NCBI GenBank assembly: GCA_035079385.1
Contig: JAVHKY010000035.1
Span: forward strand, 3,286,001 to 3,350,000
Origin: Aspidiotus rigidus
Taxonomy: Eukaryota > Arthropoda > Insecta > Hemiptera > Diaspididae
Direction of reading: 5' to 3'
DNA: 64,000 nucleotides
The notes beneath the pieces were generated by a model. The model had not been told where the DNA came from. It saw only the letters and a list, made by a program, of their open reading frames with translations, and did no database searches. Both the position numbers and the translations under genes were made by a program. Every line of letters starts with the position of its first letter. The stretch's first letter is position 1. Of this stretch, positions 43,807 through 58,800 are shown piece by piece.

Positions 43807-46800
43807 ATGGCGTGTATGGTTCTACTTCCAATTTTTATGATTATTACTTTAGGTGCAAGTAAGTTACTTTTCATTAAACAACTTGTAACTAAACTTTTTA
43901 TGGATCTCTTGGTTTCCAGATTTGGAAAAAACTGGATTTCTTGAGATCTACATTTTGGTAGGAAAAAACGCTCCAGTTCTTTTAAAAATAAAATGAAAAA
44001 ATGAATTTCTATTATAAAAATGAAAAAAAAAAAAAAAAAAAAAAACAAGAAACCAGGATACTGAAGCGTATATTGACTCAGTCTTGTTTTGAAAATCGGA
44101 TCGGTAGTTTTTAAGATTTTTCTATCTTTATTAAAAGAAATTTGGATCGCAGTAAGTTAAACATCAATTCGTTAACCATATATATCCTGCATTGAAAAGA
44201 ATGAATGTCCCTATATAAGACAATGTCAGGAACGCGATGTCAAATTTCTGTAGAAAATCATGAGAATAAAAGTGATATAGGTTGAAATTATCTTTAATTG
44301 GAGCACTTTCAAAGATTTTCGGGTAATTTTTCTTTTTTTTTATCATCTCCCCTAAAGATTTGTGCAGGGGCTTCCACCCAGTGAGAGTTCCCGACATTGC
44401 CTTATAGAAAATGAAGAACGTTTCTTTTCATTTAGTGTGAGTAACAGTTCTTTCATGTTCGATGACTGAAAATTTATAATTGTTATTCCATTAATTGTAG
44501 CGGGTCGAGGGGGAGGGAGTATTCGAGTGTGAATCACTGATATAGAAGAGTGAATTAAAATAATGTTTAGCAAGCTTTGGAAATGTGCTCGTTTTGGAAA
44601 ACAAAGTTAATTTGCTGTCGGAAACGAAAATAATTAAGTAATATTATGAAGTAGCCAATAAAGAACAGGGAAAAAAGAAGTGGAGATATAGGAATATAAG
44701 ATAGGGAAAGTCGGTTTTGCTTGCCCGCTGCGAACGTTTTTTTTTTCTCATATAATCTATTACGGTAATTTTAATTGAATCATTAAATTTCATAAGCCCC
44801 CTAATCTATTTCCTTTCTTGCAGTCAGTTCATCAGCTGAAAACCAGAAGAATGTTTGCACAACGCCCGATTGCTATATCTCTTGTAAGTTGAAATTTCTC
44901 TTTGAAAACGGTATACTCTAGACATGGCTGTAATCCTCTGGTGCAGCGTAGTGCTGAAGAAAATATGTTTTTTGATCTTCTTTATAGCCGAAATGCTCAA
45001 TAGGACTATGAACTCGACCGTAAATCCTTGCCATAATTTTTACGAATATGCTTGCGGTAATTTTGCATCGTATAAAGAAGGCAATTATAAACCCGATAAA
45101 GAGTATAATTGGGCCGACGAATTGAAAAATAATCTGACCAAACGTATGAAAGGTAAACAGATTACATTTGTTACCCCTTCATTTTCTTCATTGTATAGTA
45201 GTTGTACTTTTGTTTTCTCTAGTCTCGCCTTCTCTTTCGTCATCGCTTCCACCAGCAATATAAATTGAGCAGTCGTTCAAGAATATTTTGTTGAGGAAAT
45301 GAGGCGAATCACATTCTATGATAATTATGCTCGTTTTCATTTGTTACAGAATTCGTAAATTACACCGGTAGATCAACTTACGACTTGAAGGTGTTTGAGA
45401 AAATGCACGTCTTCCACAAATCCTGTTTGAATACGAGTAAGCAATGATTACAACTTTTCTGCTATTTTACAATTATACAACACGTTCTTTAAATTTTTCA
45501 TTATACTCCCCCTTCCCCCGATCTTCCTTCTTTCTCTTTATTCTCATCCGCGAGAACACTACAGACTAAATTTCCTACCTCGTGTTAAATTTTATTCTTA
45601 TTTTTTTTTATTTTTATCGATCATCCTCCACCCGAGGTACAGGCGTGAGGTTTTCGGGGCCCCTTGCGTGGAGCATGAATTTCGAAAGTCGTATGTATCT
45701 TGTAATGTGAAAAATAATATTATTCAGATATTCGTCTACCGTAACACCACGGAAAGTCAAAAATATTTTCGGGATTTGAAGTGACTTAAATTGTCAATTA
45801 TCTTGGAGTAATCTAAATGTTTCATATTATATCATTTTTCAATTGACAGAATCGCTAAATCCGACAATCTTAATGGGCTCATGTTTGATCAAGATAAGAC
45901 TTTTTTTTCTCTCTTTTTTTTTTATTATTTAATTTTAAAACTGCAAAACATGGCTCACAGCTTGCCTCTGAATAGTAGCAAAGTTATAAAGTTTTCTTTA
46001 TATCAATTACATCAAAAACATATTTTTATCAATTTTTCCTGACAATTTTAGCCGACGGCGTACGCTTTCATCACCTTTCCCTCACGACGCTATTTGACAC
46101 CCCGATATAAGTTCCCGACTAAGTAGAGGTAGGTATTCTAAAAAAAAGTTTTTGGCTACATTTGTTGTATTTTTTTTCTTCTTACTGAAATGTTTCCTAT
46201 AATGCTCCTTCTTATGTACACGTATGCACATCGAAGGTCAAAACTCTTTCGAGTTTTTTCTCCACACTCATAGTTAGCATGAGTATCCAAATATGCCACA
46301 GTCCCAATACTCCTCACGGTATACATAGCTGGAAAATCAGAATTTTTCTAGTTTTCTAAACTAGATCACAGCCTGTACTCATCTCAAAACCTTTGTCCAG
46401 CTCTTTGGAAAGTACGACTTTTTCTATCTCGCTGCGTCTGTCGAGACCCCCCTTCAAATAACCATAATCACCTTCAGGAATGTTATCGGTTGTCCCTAGG
46501 CTTAAAAAAATTACCAAGGTAATTCGTCTAGCTGGACTTGAACGATTCTTTGAAGATGTAGTCCACAACAAAAGTAGTATGTAGTGGGTTTCACGCTGAA
46601 CAAACAAAGTGGACACTTGTCAAGCTATTGGGTTCACCAAATAGGCTGATCTGAGCAATACAAACTTTTTCAAAATAGACTCTTTTTCCAGCGAATATGG
46701 CCAGTGTTGCTGAGGACACGATTAAAGAGATCATGTCCGAACTTGGTCTTCAGTACGTAGGTTTTAGTAATACGCTTACTGGTTACAAATTCGATTGGTC

Positions 46801-49800
46801 CAGAGCAGCAGCCAAAATTAAAAGGGTCCTTGGAATTGATTTCTTATTCATGAGTAAAGTTGTTCGCGATGAAAAAACCAATAAAACGCGATTGCAGATA
46901 TCAAATCCATATTCTTGCACTCCGCCATTTTTGGAAACCCGGTAGGTGAAATTTATTCTTTATTACTTCCTAAATAAAAGGGAAATATTATGGGCGTACA
47001 TAGAAGAAGTAAAAAAAATATCTTCATGGATTCCCTGCCCTTCAATAGTTCAGGATAGGGATGCCGATACCTTCTTGTCTTTCACAATACTTGTTGCCAA
47101 ATCCCTTCCTCTCTGAGGTAGTCAGAACTCAAATCTTTTCTTTGTAGAGATCTGAGCCGAGATCCGTTAATGTACCCCGACGACGTCACAGTCCAGGTGT
47201 GTATGCGTGTGACATGTGGCTCAGATAGGTGGGCGATCAAAGTAAACTCGTTTGAAACAATCGCTCGATGTAAAAAATGATACTTTATTTGTACGCCAAT
47301 AGTTTATTGTTTTTAGACAGCGGAAGTGATTGACCACGGTACTGACGTACCGTTCAAAACCGTCTCTCTTTTTCGATCTTTTTGTTCTTCTTGTACATAG
47401 TTTCTATTTGAGTTTACATGGCATTTTTGGGTTAAAAAAGATATGAGATTAATTAAATTTTTACATCAGCTTTAAACATATGAATACAAAGGTTTATAGG
47501 CAAAATCTGATGCTACTAGTATATTTGCTCAAGAGAGCTAATGAAGTTCTTGTTACATGCGCTCTAGGGAAGAAAAGAATCGTCAATCATTGGATCATGT
47601 TTTCGAGTCTGAAGAATTTTCAACATACGCGAAGAATATCAGCAAAATTTTCTTAGATATGTATGGAAAAACAGTACCGATACTTACTCGTAAATCAAAC
47701 TCAATTGGAGAGATTGAAATTCGAAATTTGGTGAAATTTATGGTGAAACGAAGACAGATTGTGAGTTCTAATTTAGCTAGTTTCCTCATAAAAATATTTT
47801 GATGGAAATTGTCAAAGGGAACTGAAGTTGATGCGGTCTGGACACCAGTCAATTTTCTTTCTTAACGTTCTTAAAGAGGGAAACTTTTGCATGTGTATAT
47901 GTAATAATCAAATAATTTTTATCATTATTTTTTTTTGGCTTGTTCAATGTCGTCATATTCAGGCGTGCCTAACGCATCTGAGGATTCACATGAAGATTAT
48001 TTAGGTGATGATTGAGTTTACAGTATGAAGTGTGAGGAGAATGCGTTGTATGGTTTGGTTGGAAATGTACAATATACGTCTGTGGGGAAATAAAGTGAAG
48101 AGAGGGAGTCAGTGAAGAGAAGGGATTGGCCGTTTGGGGGAAGTCGGGAGAGGTGGGAGAGGCAGGTAGTATGGATATAAGTTCCGCTGTAAATATGGAA
48201 GCTATGTTGCAGGTGCGTTCTGAAAATATTTCCTCGTCCATAGAGTAGGCGTAAGCTGTTTTATTAGAATTAGATGTTTCAGACCCATCAGAGAGGCAGA
48301 GTGTGTACTGAAGCTATTTTGTCGGATTTGAGGGTTTCTGTGGAATCGAGACGTATTTTAGGCTTGAAAGCGAGTCCAAGGTGGGAAGATTGTATGTATG
48401 TGTGTTCCAGGGGATTTGCTGTGAACGGTTTATTAAGAGAGTGATTGAACTGGAGGTGAATTTGTTTGGTGGAGAGTTGACTATTGATGACGTGTAAAAT
48501 TCGATTGAAAGTAAAAGTTGCGGAAATTTGGAAAAGAGTTTGAGATTAAGGGGAAGAGGTTCTGAGGCCTCTGCGCATGGGCTGAGTTTCGTTTAAGTAC
48601 GATAAGTTCCCAGGGCATTCCTGCGAGAGGAAGTCTAGATGGGGTCAAGTAAGGTGAGGCAGTTCTGTTTTATTTGGGAACAATAGTCTAATTTTGAGCA
48701 GATGAGGCTTTTATGTAGTTAGAGGAATAATTTTTGATTGCATTCTTTTGGAGGGTGAGACATCAATTTTTGAAATGTTTGATGCGCGTAAGCACTTGAA
48801 AGTTTTCATGATATTTGGTAGGTGGCCTCGGAGACCAATTGCGTAGAGTTTGGTGGAGATATGGTGTCTCCTGACTCGCGGAAAAGCTTTTTGTAGGTAG
48901 AAGACAGAGTGTAGGCAGGATTTGTTGGTGGTAGCATCGTAGAAAAACGGGTTCTATAGTATCCCGTCCTTTTCTGAAACCATATTAGAAGGGGGAGAGA
49001 GTGTTGTTTGATTCTAAGTACCATACAAGTCTTTTTTTGATTTTTTGGAATAATTTTCCGAGAACACTGGAGGTGGCTACAAAGCGGTATGAGGCAAAAG
49101 GAAGAGGGTCTGCGTTGAGTTTTAAAATGCATAGGACGATAACTTGTTTCCAATTGGATAAGTGTTTTGTGAGAAAATGGAGTTGAATAAGGAGAGGAGG
49201 TAAGAGAGTGAGTTCGGGTGGAGATTTTTGATCATGTATGGCCAAATGTATGTTGTTAAGTCCGGAGGAGGCGTTACTTGAGTTTAATTGTTTTACAGCA
49301 GTCTGGTGTTCAAATTCAGAAATAGGAAGATTGTAAGGAAGGCGTTCATTTGTGGGAGTCGGGGGGTCGAAATACATGGAGTTTATAGCTTAAAAATTCT
49401 GGATCGTGATTTGTTTTTGAGGATACGGAGATATAATATATTGTTTAGCTAGTAATTCGAAGATAATAAGAGGGTCTAAGGTAATTGTGTCGTTTGTTTT
49501 TAGTTGGGTGATGGGACGGAATGAACCATTGCCTGTGAATTTCTTAATATTTCTCCTTATTTTAGAGATGGTTCCATCACACAACATATGAGCTCCAGGA
49601 CTGTTTCTTACCGTTACGTACAAGAGTTTTTGCTTTGGCGCGGACTTTTTTGTACAGTATCAAAACTGTTTGGGTGCAGGTACAGTTGTAAGTGCGCAGA
49701 GTTTTGGTAGCTTGATAAATTTCGTCTGACCACCAAGGTACTTGATTTTCTTTTCTCTAGGAAGAGTGTGGTGTGGAGGATTCTACAGCATAAGTTATGA

Positions 49801-52800
49801 ACTTGGTGAATATTTCCAGGGCTATGGAGGGATTTGAAGGGTCTGGGAGTGAAAAGGTATTTGAAGTGAAGTCTTGAAAGAAATACCAGATGGCTATGTT
49901 GATGAGCCAACGAGGGGAGGGATTGAGAAGTATGGGATAGCGTTTGCGATTGGCTAAGAATTAGAAAGTGTTTGTTGACTAATAGACAGCTTAATGAAGT
50001 TGGTGAATTTTAGAGACTCTTCTTTAATAATCCAGCTATTTATCAGGTGCCTTATAAATCTCTATTCATAGCTTCGGTACTACTTGGCTATTTACAGTGC
50101 ATGAAAAGTTTGTTCGACTGGTATAACCACGAGATAATGAGTTTAAAATCTTTCAAGGAAGAAATAAGAAAAGCTTCTTCTGCGGACGACAGCGATAATT
50201 TATTGGTAAAGCAATCATTAAAAAATTATAATAGATTGGGAATGCTAACTCAACTATTGTGGTGGACGAAGGTACCAGGACACTAATTATTGATTTATAA
50301 CTTTTACTTGCAGTTCGATTGGGATACATATCTGAGCACTTTATTCGAGGGTATCGATGGTGTAATCGTTAATGATGAGTTAGAACTTAAAGTAGGAATA
50401 TATACACTTAAGCGGGTGTTCTCATTGTTGAATGAAACATCAACGAAAACCCTAGGTACGTACATTTATTAGACCCGACTGACCTGCAGCCGTATGTAAT
50501 AATTTACAAATAGTTCTTGAAAAATTAAGTACCGTAGGAAGATGATAAACTTGAAATTTATACCATCTTAAGGTATGTAAAATACGAATACTTATTGAGA
50601 GATACATAAGTACGAGCAATCCTGAGTTGAGTCCTGAGTGCTGCGGTCCCTCCTATAAACTAGTAATGCGTCTTGTGCAGAGCTGACCCTACGTATTTTG
50701 ATGTATCTTGGAGACTTCGGTCTGCTATGAAAATCAACCCATACGTTGTGGGACGAGAGGGGATTGACGTCACATTCCAGTTTTCAAATAGTTTCGAACT
50801 AAATTAGAAAAATAGTCAGTTCATGTGACAGATTCTACAACAAAAAAGAAAATTTTACCTCAGAAATCTACCTCGATATATCTCTGTTCCGCAACGAGAA
50901 GGTAGCTTATTTATTAAACCCAACAAATTTAATCAAATTATGCCCTTGCTTTCGAATTTATCGATATTGAGAATTTCCAAACGTTTCGACCCCGGAACTC
51001 GACCTGTATAATATGGTTCAAGGAAAGGAGTATTATCGTTATAATACAATTCCTGCTACTTTAAAATGGAAGGAAATTACGTCTCTGTATTGCAACACAA
51101 TTATAACGTGATCTCCTCCACTATCCAACGTACAAGATCTTCAGTTTGTAGATATGACGTCAATCTATTTTTTATTGAGAACACAGGGGTTTATCTGATG
51201 ACCTCGAATTACGGAACCCTGACGTCCCCACACTCTTGATCATAGAGACTTCTCAAAATTTCTACTTTGGAACTTGACATGCCAGTCCCTGTATCATGGC
51301 CTAATGACCTTGACCAACACCCATCAGGGATTTGAAAAATTTCTGGAAGTATTCCTCCTTCCTGGAAAGCTTAATGACATCGATCTTGATCAGAAACTTT
51401 TGAACACGGCCACCAAAGGATCTAAGTTCTAGAGAATTACTCCATTAAGCTCTACTGCAGACATTGGAAAAATTATAAAATTAGCTACCAAAGGATGAAT
51501 TACTTCTGAAGGTCGTCCTCACCCCAAAACGGTTTTTTAAGGATGGAATATGAAACATGATAATATTGTTGTATTTGTTTAGCTTTAGCTCTGTGGTTTG
51601 ATGCGTTCACTTACATGGTACCGTTCACGACGCCTGAATTGAGAGAATTAGAGTACAATGTGAAGAAGGATCTCGATATGAAGCCTACAACATGGTGAGA
51701 TTTTTGTCTTCAGAAGATTGCTTCGATGTTTTAATTATTTAAAATTACATTATTTTTCGTTACAGGAACGAGGATATATGTAGTGTTCTACTTAAGAAAC
51801 ATTTTGGCTTCGTGCCGATGTATCATCACTTTTTAAATGATCCAAAAGTCTTAGAGGGAAAGGAACGGGTTTGTGTTTTCAAGTTTCATATATTATATTA
51901 AAACATTGTCCGAATCCCCGCATCGCCGCTAAGGTCTTCGTGTGTTTGTATAGTTTCTCTATTTACCGGAAAACCATCATTGCTTTATTTGTCAGAAAAA
52001 TATTCACGTCCATGTTCGGATCCTGATGTCATTCGAGGACAAGAAAATTTTTTTTTCCTCATATCCCTGTAGAGAAATGACTGGCACTAATTACGGGCTT
52101 TGATAGAAACTAAGGGAAAAGAACTTGACTCGGAGCTTTAGAAAGAAAAAGACACGGATATCGTTCTTGCAGCGTCATGACGTCAGCGAGTACTTGAAAA
52201 AATATTTCCGCTTGGATCTTTGTAGAGAAGGAACTTAAAGTTATTTTATTCTCACTCTTATTCCGCTGAAGAAGGATTAGCCTCGAGCTTTAGATAGGAA
52301 TAATGTGATGTGATTTCGATCTTTATTTCATATAGGGAGCTTCACAGCGGCGTATTATCGTGCAAACATACCAAGCAGATGCTTGGAGCGCAAAATTGTT
52401 CCAGGAGGTGGACTGTTTTTAAAATCTTTCAGGGAAGCTAACGCTCCACACCTTCTGCTGACATCTAAAGTGCTTCAGGACGCACGACTGCAAAATTCGA
52501 CACTAGAGCTTTATAGAAGGAAAGACGCCACCATTGCTTTTGGAACTCATGTGATCTATGTAGGGGACGGAACATGAGAAAATTTATCAACAGAGATTTC
52601 CGAAATCTGTTATTCCATCGAACAACGGCTCATGTCTTAGAATTAAAACTTTATTGAACTATAAACACCTTCTTAAAATAAGAAAACTAAAAACACTAAT
52701 GCAGAAGCTCGTAATTCTAATACGTACGTAGTATTGCTTTTATTCATCCGTTTTTTGAAGGCCGAACATATGGTTGACGATTTGAAATACGCACTAAATG

Positions 52801-55800
52801 AAATTATCGCCAAATCCGAATGGATGGACAACCAAACTCGAGTAGAAGCCGAAAAGAAGATTAGTCAAATGAGAGCTTCTATTTCTCACCCTCCATGGCT
52901 TTCAAATAGCACTTTGTTGGATTCGTATTATGAAGATGTAAGCATTATTTAAAATCACTTGCTTTTTGTTCTTGGTTTAATTGGGCCATTCATCAGCATT
53001 AGAAGAAACGAAGGGATTGGAGTAATGGATGACAGAGGAAGGACCCTTTAAGACATGTCTACCGTTTTCTTATTACGAATTATCTTCTTTTTTTTTTCTC
53101 GATTTCCTTTTAGTATCAAATAAAGGAAGAAAATTTTTTGCTCACTCTGATCGGTTTACTTCGAGAAGATGTTCGAAAAAATCTAGCTCTGTCCATTGAA
53201 ACGCCCATTAAGAAGTATACATTGGAGTAAGTGAATCTAGAATTCTAATCGTGTACAAAATTTTGAGTTTAAGGAAGAAATTTTCCAACTTGACGACTTG
53301 TTCCGTTGACTTGACGTTTTTAAAAATACTTACTTTTGTTCATCACTTACAGAGATCTTGAAATAAATCCAATGACCGTGAATGCACTTTACTCACGTTT
53401 CTGCAACTACATAAGTACGTAAATTCATAGAACGACAATCGTAGAAAAATTTTATTTTTGCAATAAAACTGATGGGTGCGCCTATTTGTCGCGTGAATTA
53501 TGGTCTGCTGATTGATGGAGTTGGTCGGAAAGGTGATCATAGATCGGAAGTGAAGCGAATGGGTGGTATTATACCCGTTCATTCAGGTTTTTTCGTATAT
53601 TTACTTATTAAACCGAATTATAGTAGGACTATTTATAAAATACGTGAGACGTATAAATTTTCAGTTTGACGAGGAAGGAGCGGAGAGTTCAAGGAAACGG
53701 AGGGAGTGGGCTAGGCGAATGTGCCCGATTCGCGATCGTAGTCGAGTTACGACTATTTCTTCGCGGTGTGAGAAGCGGATTGAAGAAGACGGGGAGATTG
53801 AGGATTTTTTAATTGAACGAAATTTGTTGCATCGTTGAGAGGACCAAAGGATTTGCCATGATGAGGTGATTTGGGAACGGTAGAAAAATTTTAAGTCGTA
53901 GGCCAGAGAGGGGGAGAGGAAAGCTTGGTTGGGTGCCAGATCCATTGTGTCGTGTTCCAGTAGACGGATGTGACCAGAGATCTAGAGGAAAGTAATTGAA
54001 GACAGAGAAGATGTTAAGGTAAGCAAGAGGATGAAAATGCGCTGACAACCATTGATGGAGAATGCGTAGCCAATTTTGGAGCCGATTTGGATCCGTCTGT
54101 AAAGCCCAGGTTGTCCGATGGTAATTCACTGGCAATTATGTCGTTAATATGTCTATATAGATTATGTTGGGCGATTTCGGTAGATTGGCCAGATCGAGGC
54201 GAATGAGAGGATGTCCATGGGGTGGTTGAGAAGATGGGCAGAAGAAGTTGAAATTTGAGACGGTGTTCTACCTGAGACTGCACTGAGAGGGGGAGAATAG
54301 AGGGAAGGTAGGAAGAGAGATGGAAAAACTAAGCACTATAGACACGAGAATAGTGGCTGTTCGTAATCAATAATGAGCGAAATTCTAGAGGAGGAATAAC
54401 AGCCTTAGCGCACAGCCTGTGCGGCGTAGGCCTCGGTGCTCTAGGCACCAAAGCCTAAACACAGGGCTGCAGATTGTATTGTATCTAGGGATTTTTGGGA
54501 GGATTTGTTACCATGTCCATAGGCAGGGGATCAGTAGTCTAGTTAAGATATATCGGATTAATGAGTTGTGTAGTTGAAAAGGGAGCTTACGACTGCAAAA
54601 GTGCTAGTTTGGGATAGATATTTAAGGACATTTAATGAGTTTAGGCTTCTAAAAGTTTGAAGTGGGGAGTCCAGAAGTATTTGAAGTCGGAAGGTAACGC
54701 CGAGGAATTTAGTAAAGGATTGAAGGCTGATCTGTAAATTCTGTAAGATGAGTTACGGGAGAGGATAGTTGTGAGTGTCTCTAACGGAATATAAGTAGAA
54801 CGGTTTTTTTGCTAGAAAATTAAAACCCACGAGAAGACGTGCTGTCTTTTGGGATTTGTAGAAGCGAAAGAGACGCAAAAAGTCGTTTGGAAAGAGCACA
54901 TAATTTATTAGATCATCTATGACAATCAGGAAGAATGGAACACTCCAAACCTCTCCCTGGTGGACGCGATTTTAAATGTAGTGGAGGGAAGAGTACTGGT
55001 TATGAATTCGAACTGTTATGGAACTGTCATATAGGAAGGATTGGAGTAGGGAGAATAAATTGCGACGAAGGCCTATTTCAAATAATTTAGAAGAAATTCA
55101 GTTTTGCCAAACACGGGAGAACGCTTCCTGAAGATCAAAGGATATGGTGTAAAAGGGAGAGTTATTATTGGATGATTCTTCAATTTGGAGGATGAGGGCG
55201 GCGAAGGCTTGTAAAGTGTTTCTACCTTTACGGAAGCCGTATTGATATGGCGTTAGATTCTAAAAACCAAAATAATCTTTTGTTGAGGAATTTTTGAAAG
55301 AGTTTGCCTAGAATGGAGGTTTGGGCGATAGGACGTTAAGATGTGGGTAGGGAGGGACTTTTAGAGTGTTTTATATCTGGAAGAACAATAGCTAGTTCCT
55401 TAGGCTGAGAGGTATGAGCTTTGGCGTAGGTGGAAGTTGAAAAGGGAGAGAAAGTAATGAAAGGAATTAGGGGTGGTAGTTTTTGAGCATAACAACGTGA
55501 ATGTTGTCAGAGCCAGAAGCGTCTCTTTTGAGATTCTTTGAATGTGTTTTTTCATAGAAATATTACCTGTATGATCATCTTGACGTGCATATTCACACTC
55601 CTATAGGATAATTTATGCGAATGAATTATCGTGAAATGGTACCGAGGGATATAGCCCGTGAACTCTACCTGTCTGATATCGTCTGCTATTTCCCTTCAAA
55701 ATTAGTGTAAAAAAAATAAATTCTCACAAAATACTTTACATTTCAGTTGTGCCGTTTGGTATTATGCAGCGACCATTTTTTGGACACCCTCTCGCGTAAG

Positions 55801-58800
55801 TAGAAAATTCCTATGTTTCTCCTCGAAACGTACCTGTTTGCCCTGTTTACTCTTAGAAGTTTCCTCATTCAGTACGTACGTTCAAAATGGAGCTCTAAGA
55901 CAAACCAACAAATATAATATGTGACGGGTTGCATGTTTCAGAGCCATGAACTACGGTGGATTGGGGTCAGTAATAGGACATGAAGTGACTCATGGGTTTG
56001 ATACGAGAGGTTGGTTGAAAATATAGACCATCATTCGTTTCATTATTTTCTTTTTCTTCCTCTCCCGTTCGTACCGTGGAATCCGCTTTCACATTCTTTA
56101 GAATGATTTTCGTGCTCGTATTCGGATTATAATTAACATCATCAGAGGAATTGGGAAACTTTTAAGCATTGAAGATTAAATTTTGAGCTTCGTCGAGGGA
56201 TCGGGCTGACTTAGCTTTTAGCTATATATACAGTAGGGGCCGTCTATTTTCGAATTGTGACGTCATTAGGAATGTATTGTCTGCTTTTGCCTCCTATGTA
56301 GTACAAATGATATTCAGCTTCGACATTTACAGAGGAAAAGAGGAGTCTACGCCTAGATGGTGATGTTGTGTTAGATCTTGAAAAAATTGTGAACTAAAAT
56401 CTGGTTTCTCGCATTTCGTCTCTGTGCAGAACATTTTCCATCCGAATCGTTTACAAAAAAATAAATAAATCTTCTTCTTAAAAAAATTGACTTCTGAAGT
56501 AGCAAAACAATATGGCGACTTGAATACATTTTTTGTTGTTCGGAATTTAATATTTCTACAAACATTGTAAGCTGCAAATATCCATACTGAATAAGTATTC
56601 GTATCTATTATAAATCCTAGTTTATCGAAATTCTTGCTTGTATAGGAAGCCTAATTGATGGAAAAGGTCAACGACGAGACTGGTGGAACGAGAACACCAA
56701 GGCGAAGTATGAAGAGAATAGAGAATGTTTTGTAAATGCTTACAGTAATATTTCAGTCAAATTTGCAGTCGAAAATGGTTCCGTGACTATGCCCGTAAGT
56801 ATGACTTTGGAAGAAAATAATTTTCGTATTTCTTAGACCTTGGAGGTGCATGATATTTGGCGAGAATAGAACGAGAAGCTTTGGAGAATCACTGTAATCT
56901 CTTCAAAATTGGGAATTTTTTAGAAATTATCATTATTATTTATTTTTTGAAAAGAAGTGCGGGAAAAGCCTTTTTTTTTTCTTGTCAAAAAATTTGTCAT
57001 TCTTGCACGTATAAAAACTCTTTCATTCATTATTATTTATCATATTTTCAATTAACGAGCCTTGAGACTACATTAATTTACGATCGTAGGCTTGGAGTGT
57101 GAAGATAGGAACAATAAGAATATGAATTTTGTAGAAACAGGTGGATTCGCTTGTGTGTCGCATCTGCAGCACCGCCCGTCATTCATAATGGAGTAGGTGC
57201 GGGTTCCGTATGCATTTAATATTGTTTCCCCCAACAACGGAATCGACCCTTTCGGGTATAACTTCCGTGAAGGAGGAATCTCCTATGTGAACCCCCTCTT
57301 CTACTCGGCAACTGCCAAGTTGCTTTGGCAACCGCCAAGCTGCAGTGCCCCCCTGGCACGCACTAAAACATAAAAACACTCACAACAACAAACACCACCA
57401 CAATACACAATTTAGTAAGTCACTGTTGGAGATTCTTCATCTACTTCTTTCTTCAGGGAAGATCTTGGTCCTCTTCTTCCTGCAGATCTGGATGTTGATG
57501 GTACACAGGTGTTGAGTAGGCCATAGCGTGGTTCTGCATTAGCCTATTCCATTCCTGGTCCATCTTCCTCTTCATGATGGTGGCCGCAAATGCAGACACT
57601 TGGTTCCATGCTTCTTCGGAACCTAGCATGGTGGGTATCAGGCTACTCGGGTTGAGTGCTTCATCTACCCCGACCTCTTGAAGAGACCGACTAAGCTCGT
57701 CCCGCTCACGCCTCCACGCCTCACACTCAAATAAGGTGTGTTGTGGTCCATCATCCCGCCCTTGGTTACAGTGCGAACATGTTGCCTGCTCAACTTTCCT
57801 TAACTTCTCGTGAAGTTACTTGTTGAAGCAGCCATGGCCGCTTAACACCTGCGTCAGGTGAAAGTTCAGCTGACCATGGTGTCGGTTCATCCACTGTCAA
57901 GGTCGCGTATTAGCACACGGGTTGTCCATGTACCCATCTGGGCAATTCTTGCTTTCCACTTTACAAGCAAGGAGCGCCTGGCCTCCTGCTTGACCCGTAA
58001 AGCTTCTTGGTTGGTCGTTGTTCTCTTCTTTGCTTTGAACACCACCGCTCTCTCCTCAGCAAGGAGCTCGATTGGTGGTGAACGGCTAACACAAAGCGCC
58101 TCTGTCGAGACAGTGCGGTAGGCACTAACACAACTCAGCGCAGCTCTTCATTGGATCTTTACCATCTCTCTCCATTTTATATGCATTTATTTTTCGGCAC
58201 GCTGGTACCAGCACATTACGTACGTATATATAATCGAAATTTAAAAGAAAAAAGCAGGTGAGCCGTTGATGCTCCTTTTCTACGTGTGCCCGTAGAAAAT
58301 TATATTTTGGTGTGATTTATTGAATAAAACCTGCAAATTCATTCAACTTTCAAACTGAAGGTTCAAACGTCGATTCAACTGCTAAATTTTTTAGGCAGAA
58401 CAAAATTCTTTGGTGTAACCAAATTTCACTTGAGGTTATCTTACAACCTCAAGGGGGGAGTATGTTGGAGAATACTCTTATCTTTGTCTTTCATTCATTC
58501 TTTCTCACTTTGTTCTCATCTCATCTTAATTTATTATTTCCTTGGAATTTATATTTCGTTGTAATACCTGCGTAACACGAATGATTGTACTGACTTGAAA
58601 TATAGTCTTATGCTGCTTACTTTCTTATTGGTGTTATTTTTGAGACTTATACTTATCTATACCGAAACAGTATCTTCATGCAGTCGGCCCATACTGGCGC
58701 ACCGTATAGGAGGATCGACAAGGTGGTGCTCATCATGATCCTTCTCCTTGCTTCTCTCGGTCCTCCTAGGTTGCTGATCAGGCGGCTTAGGTATCCAACT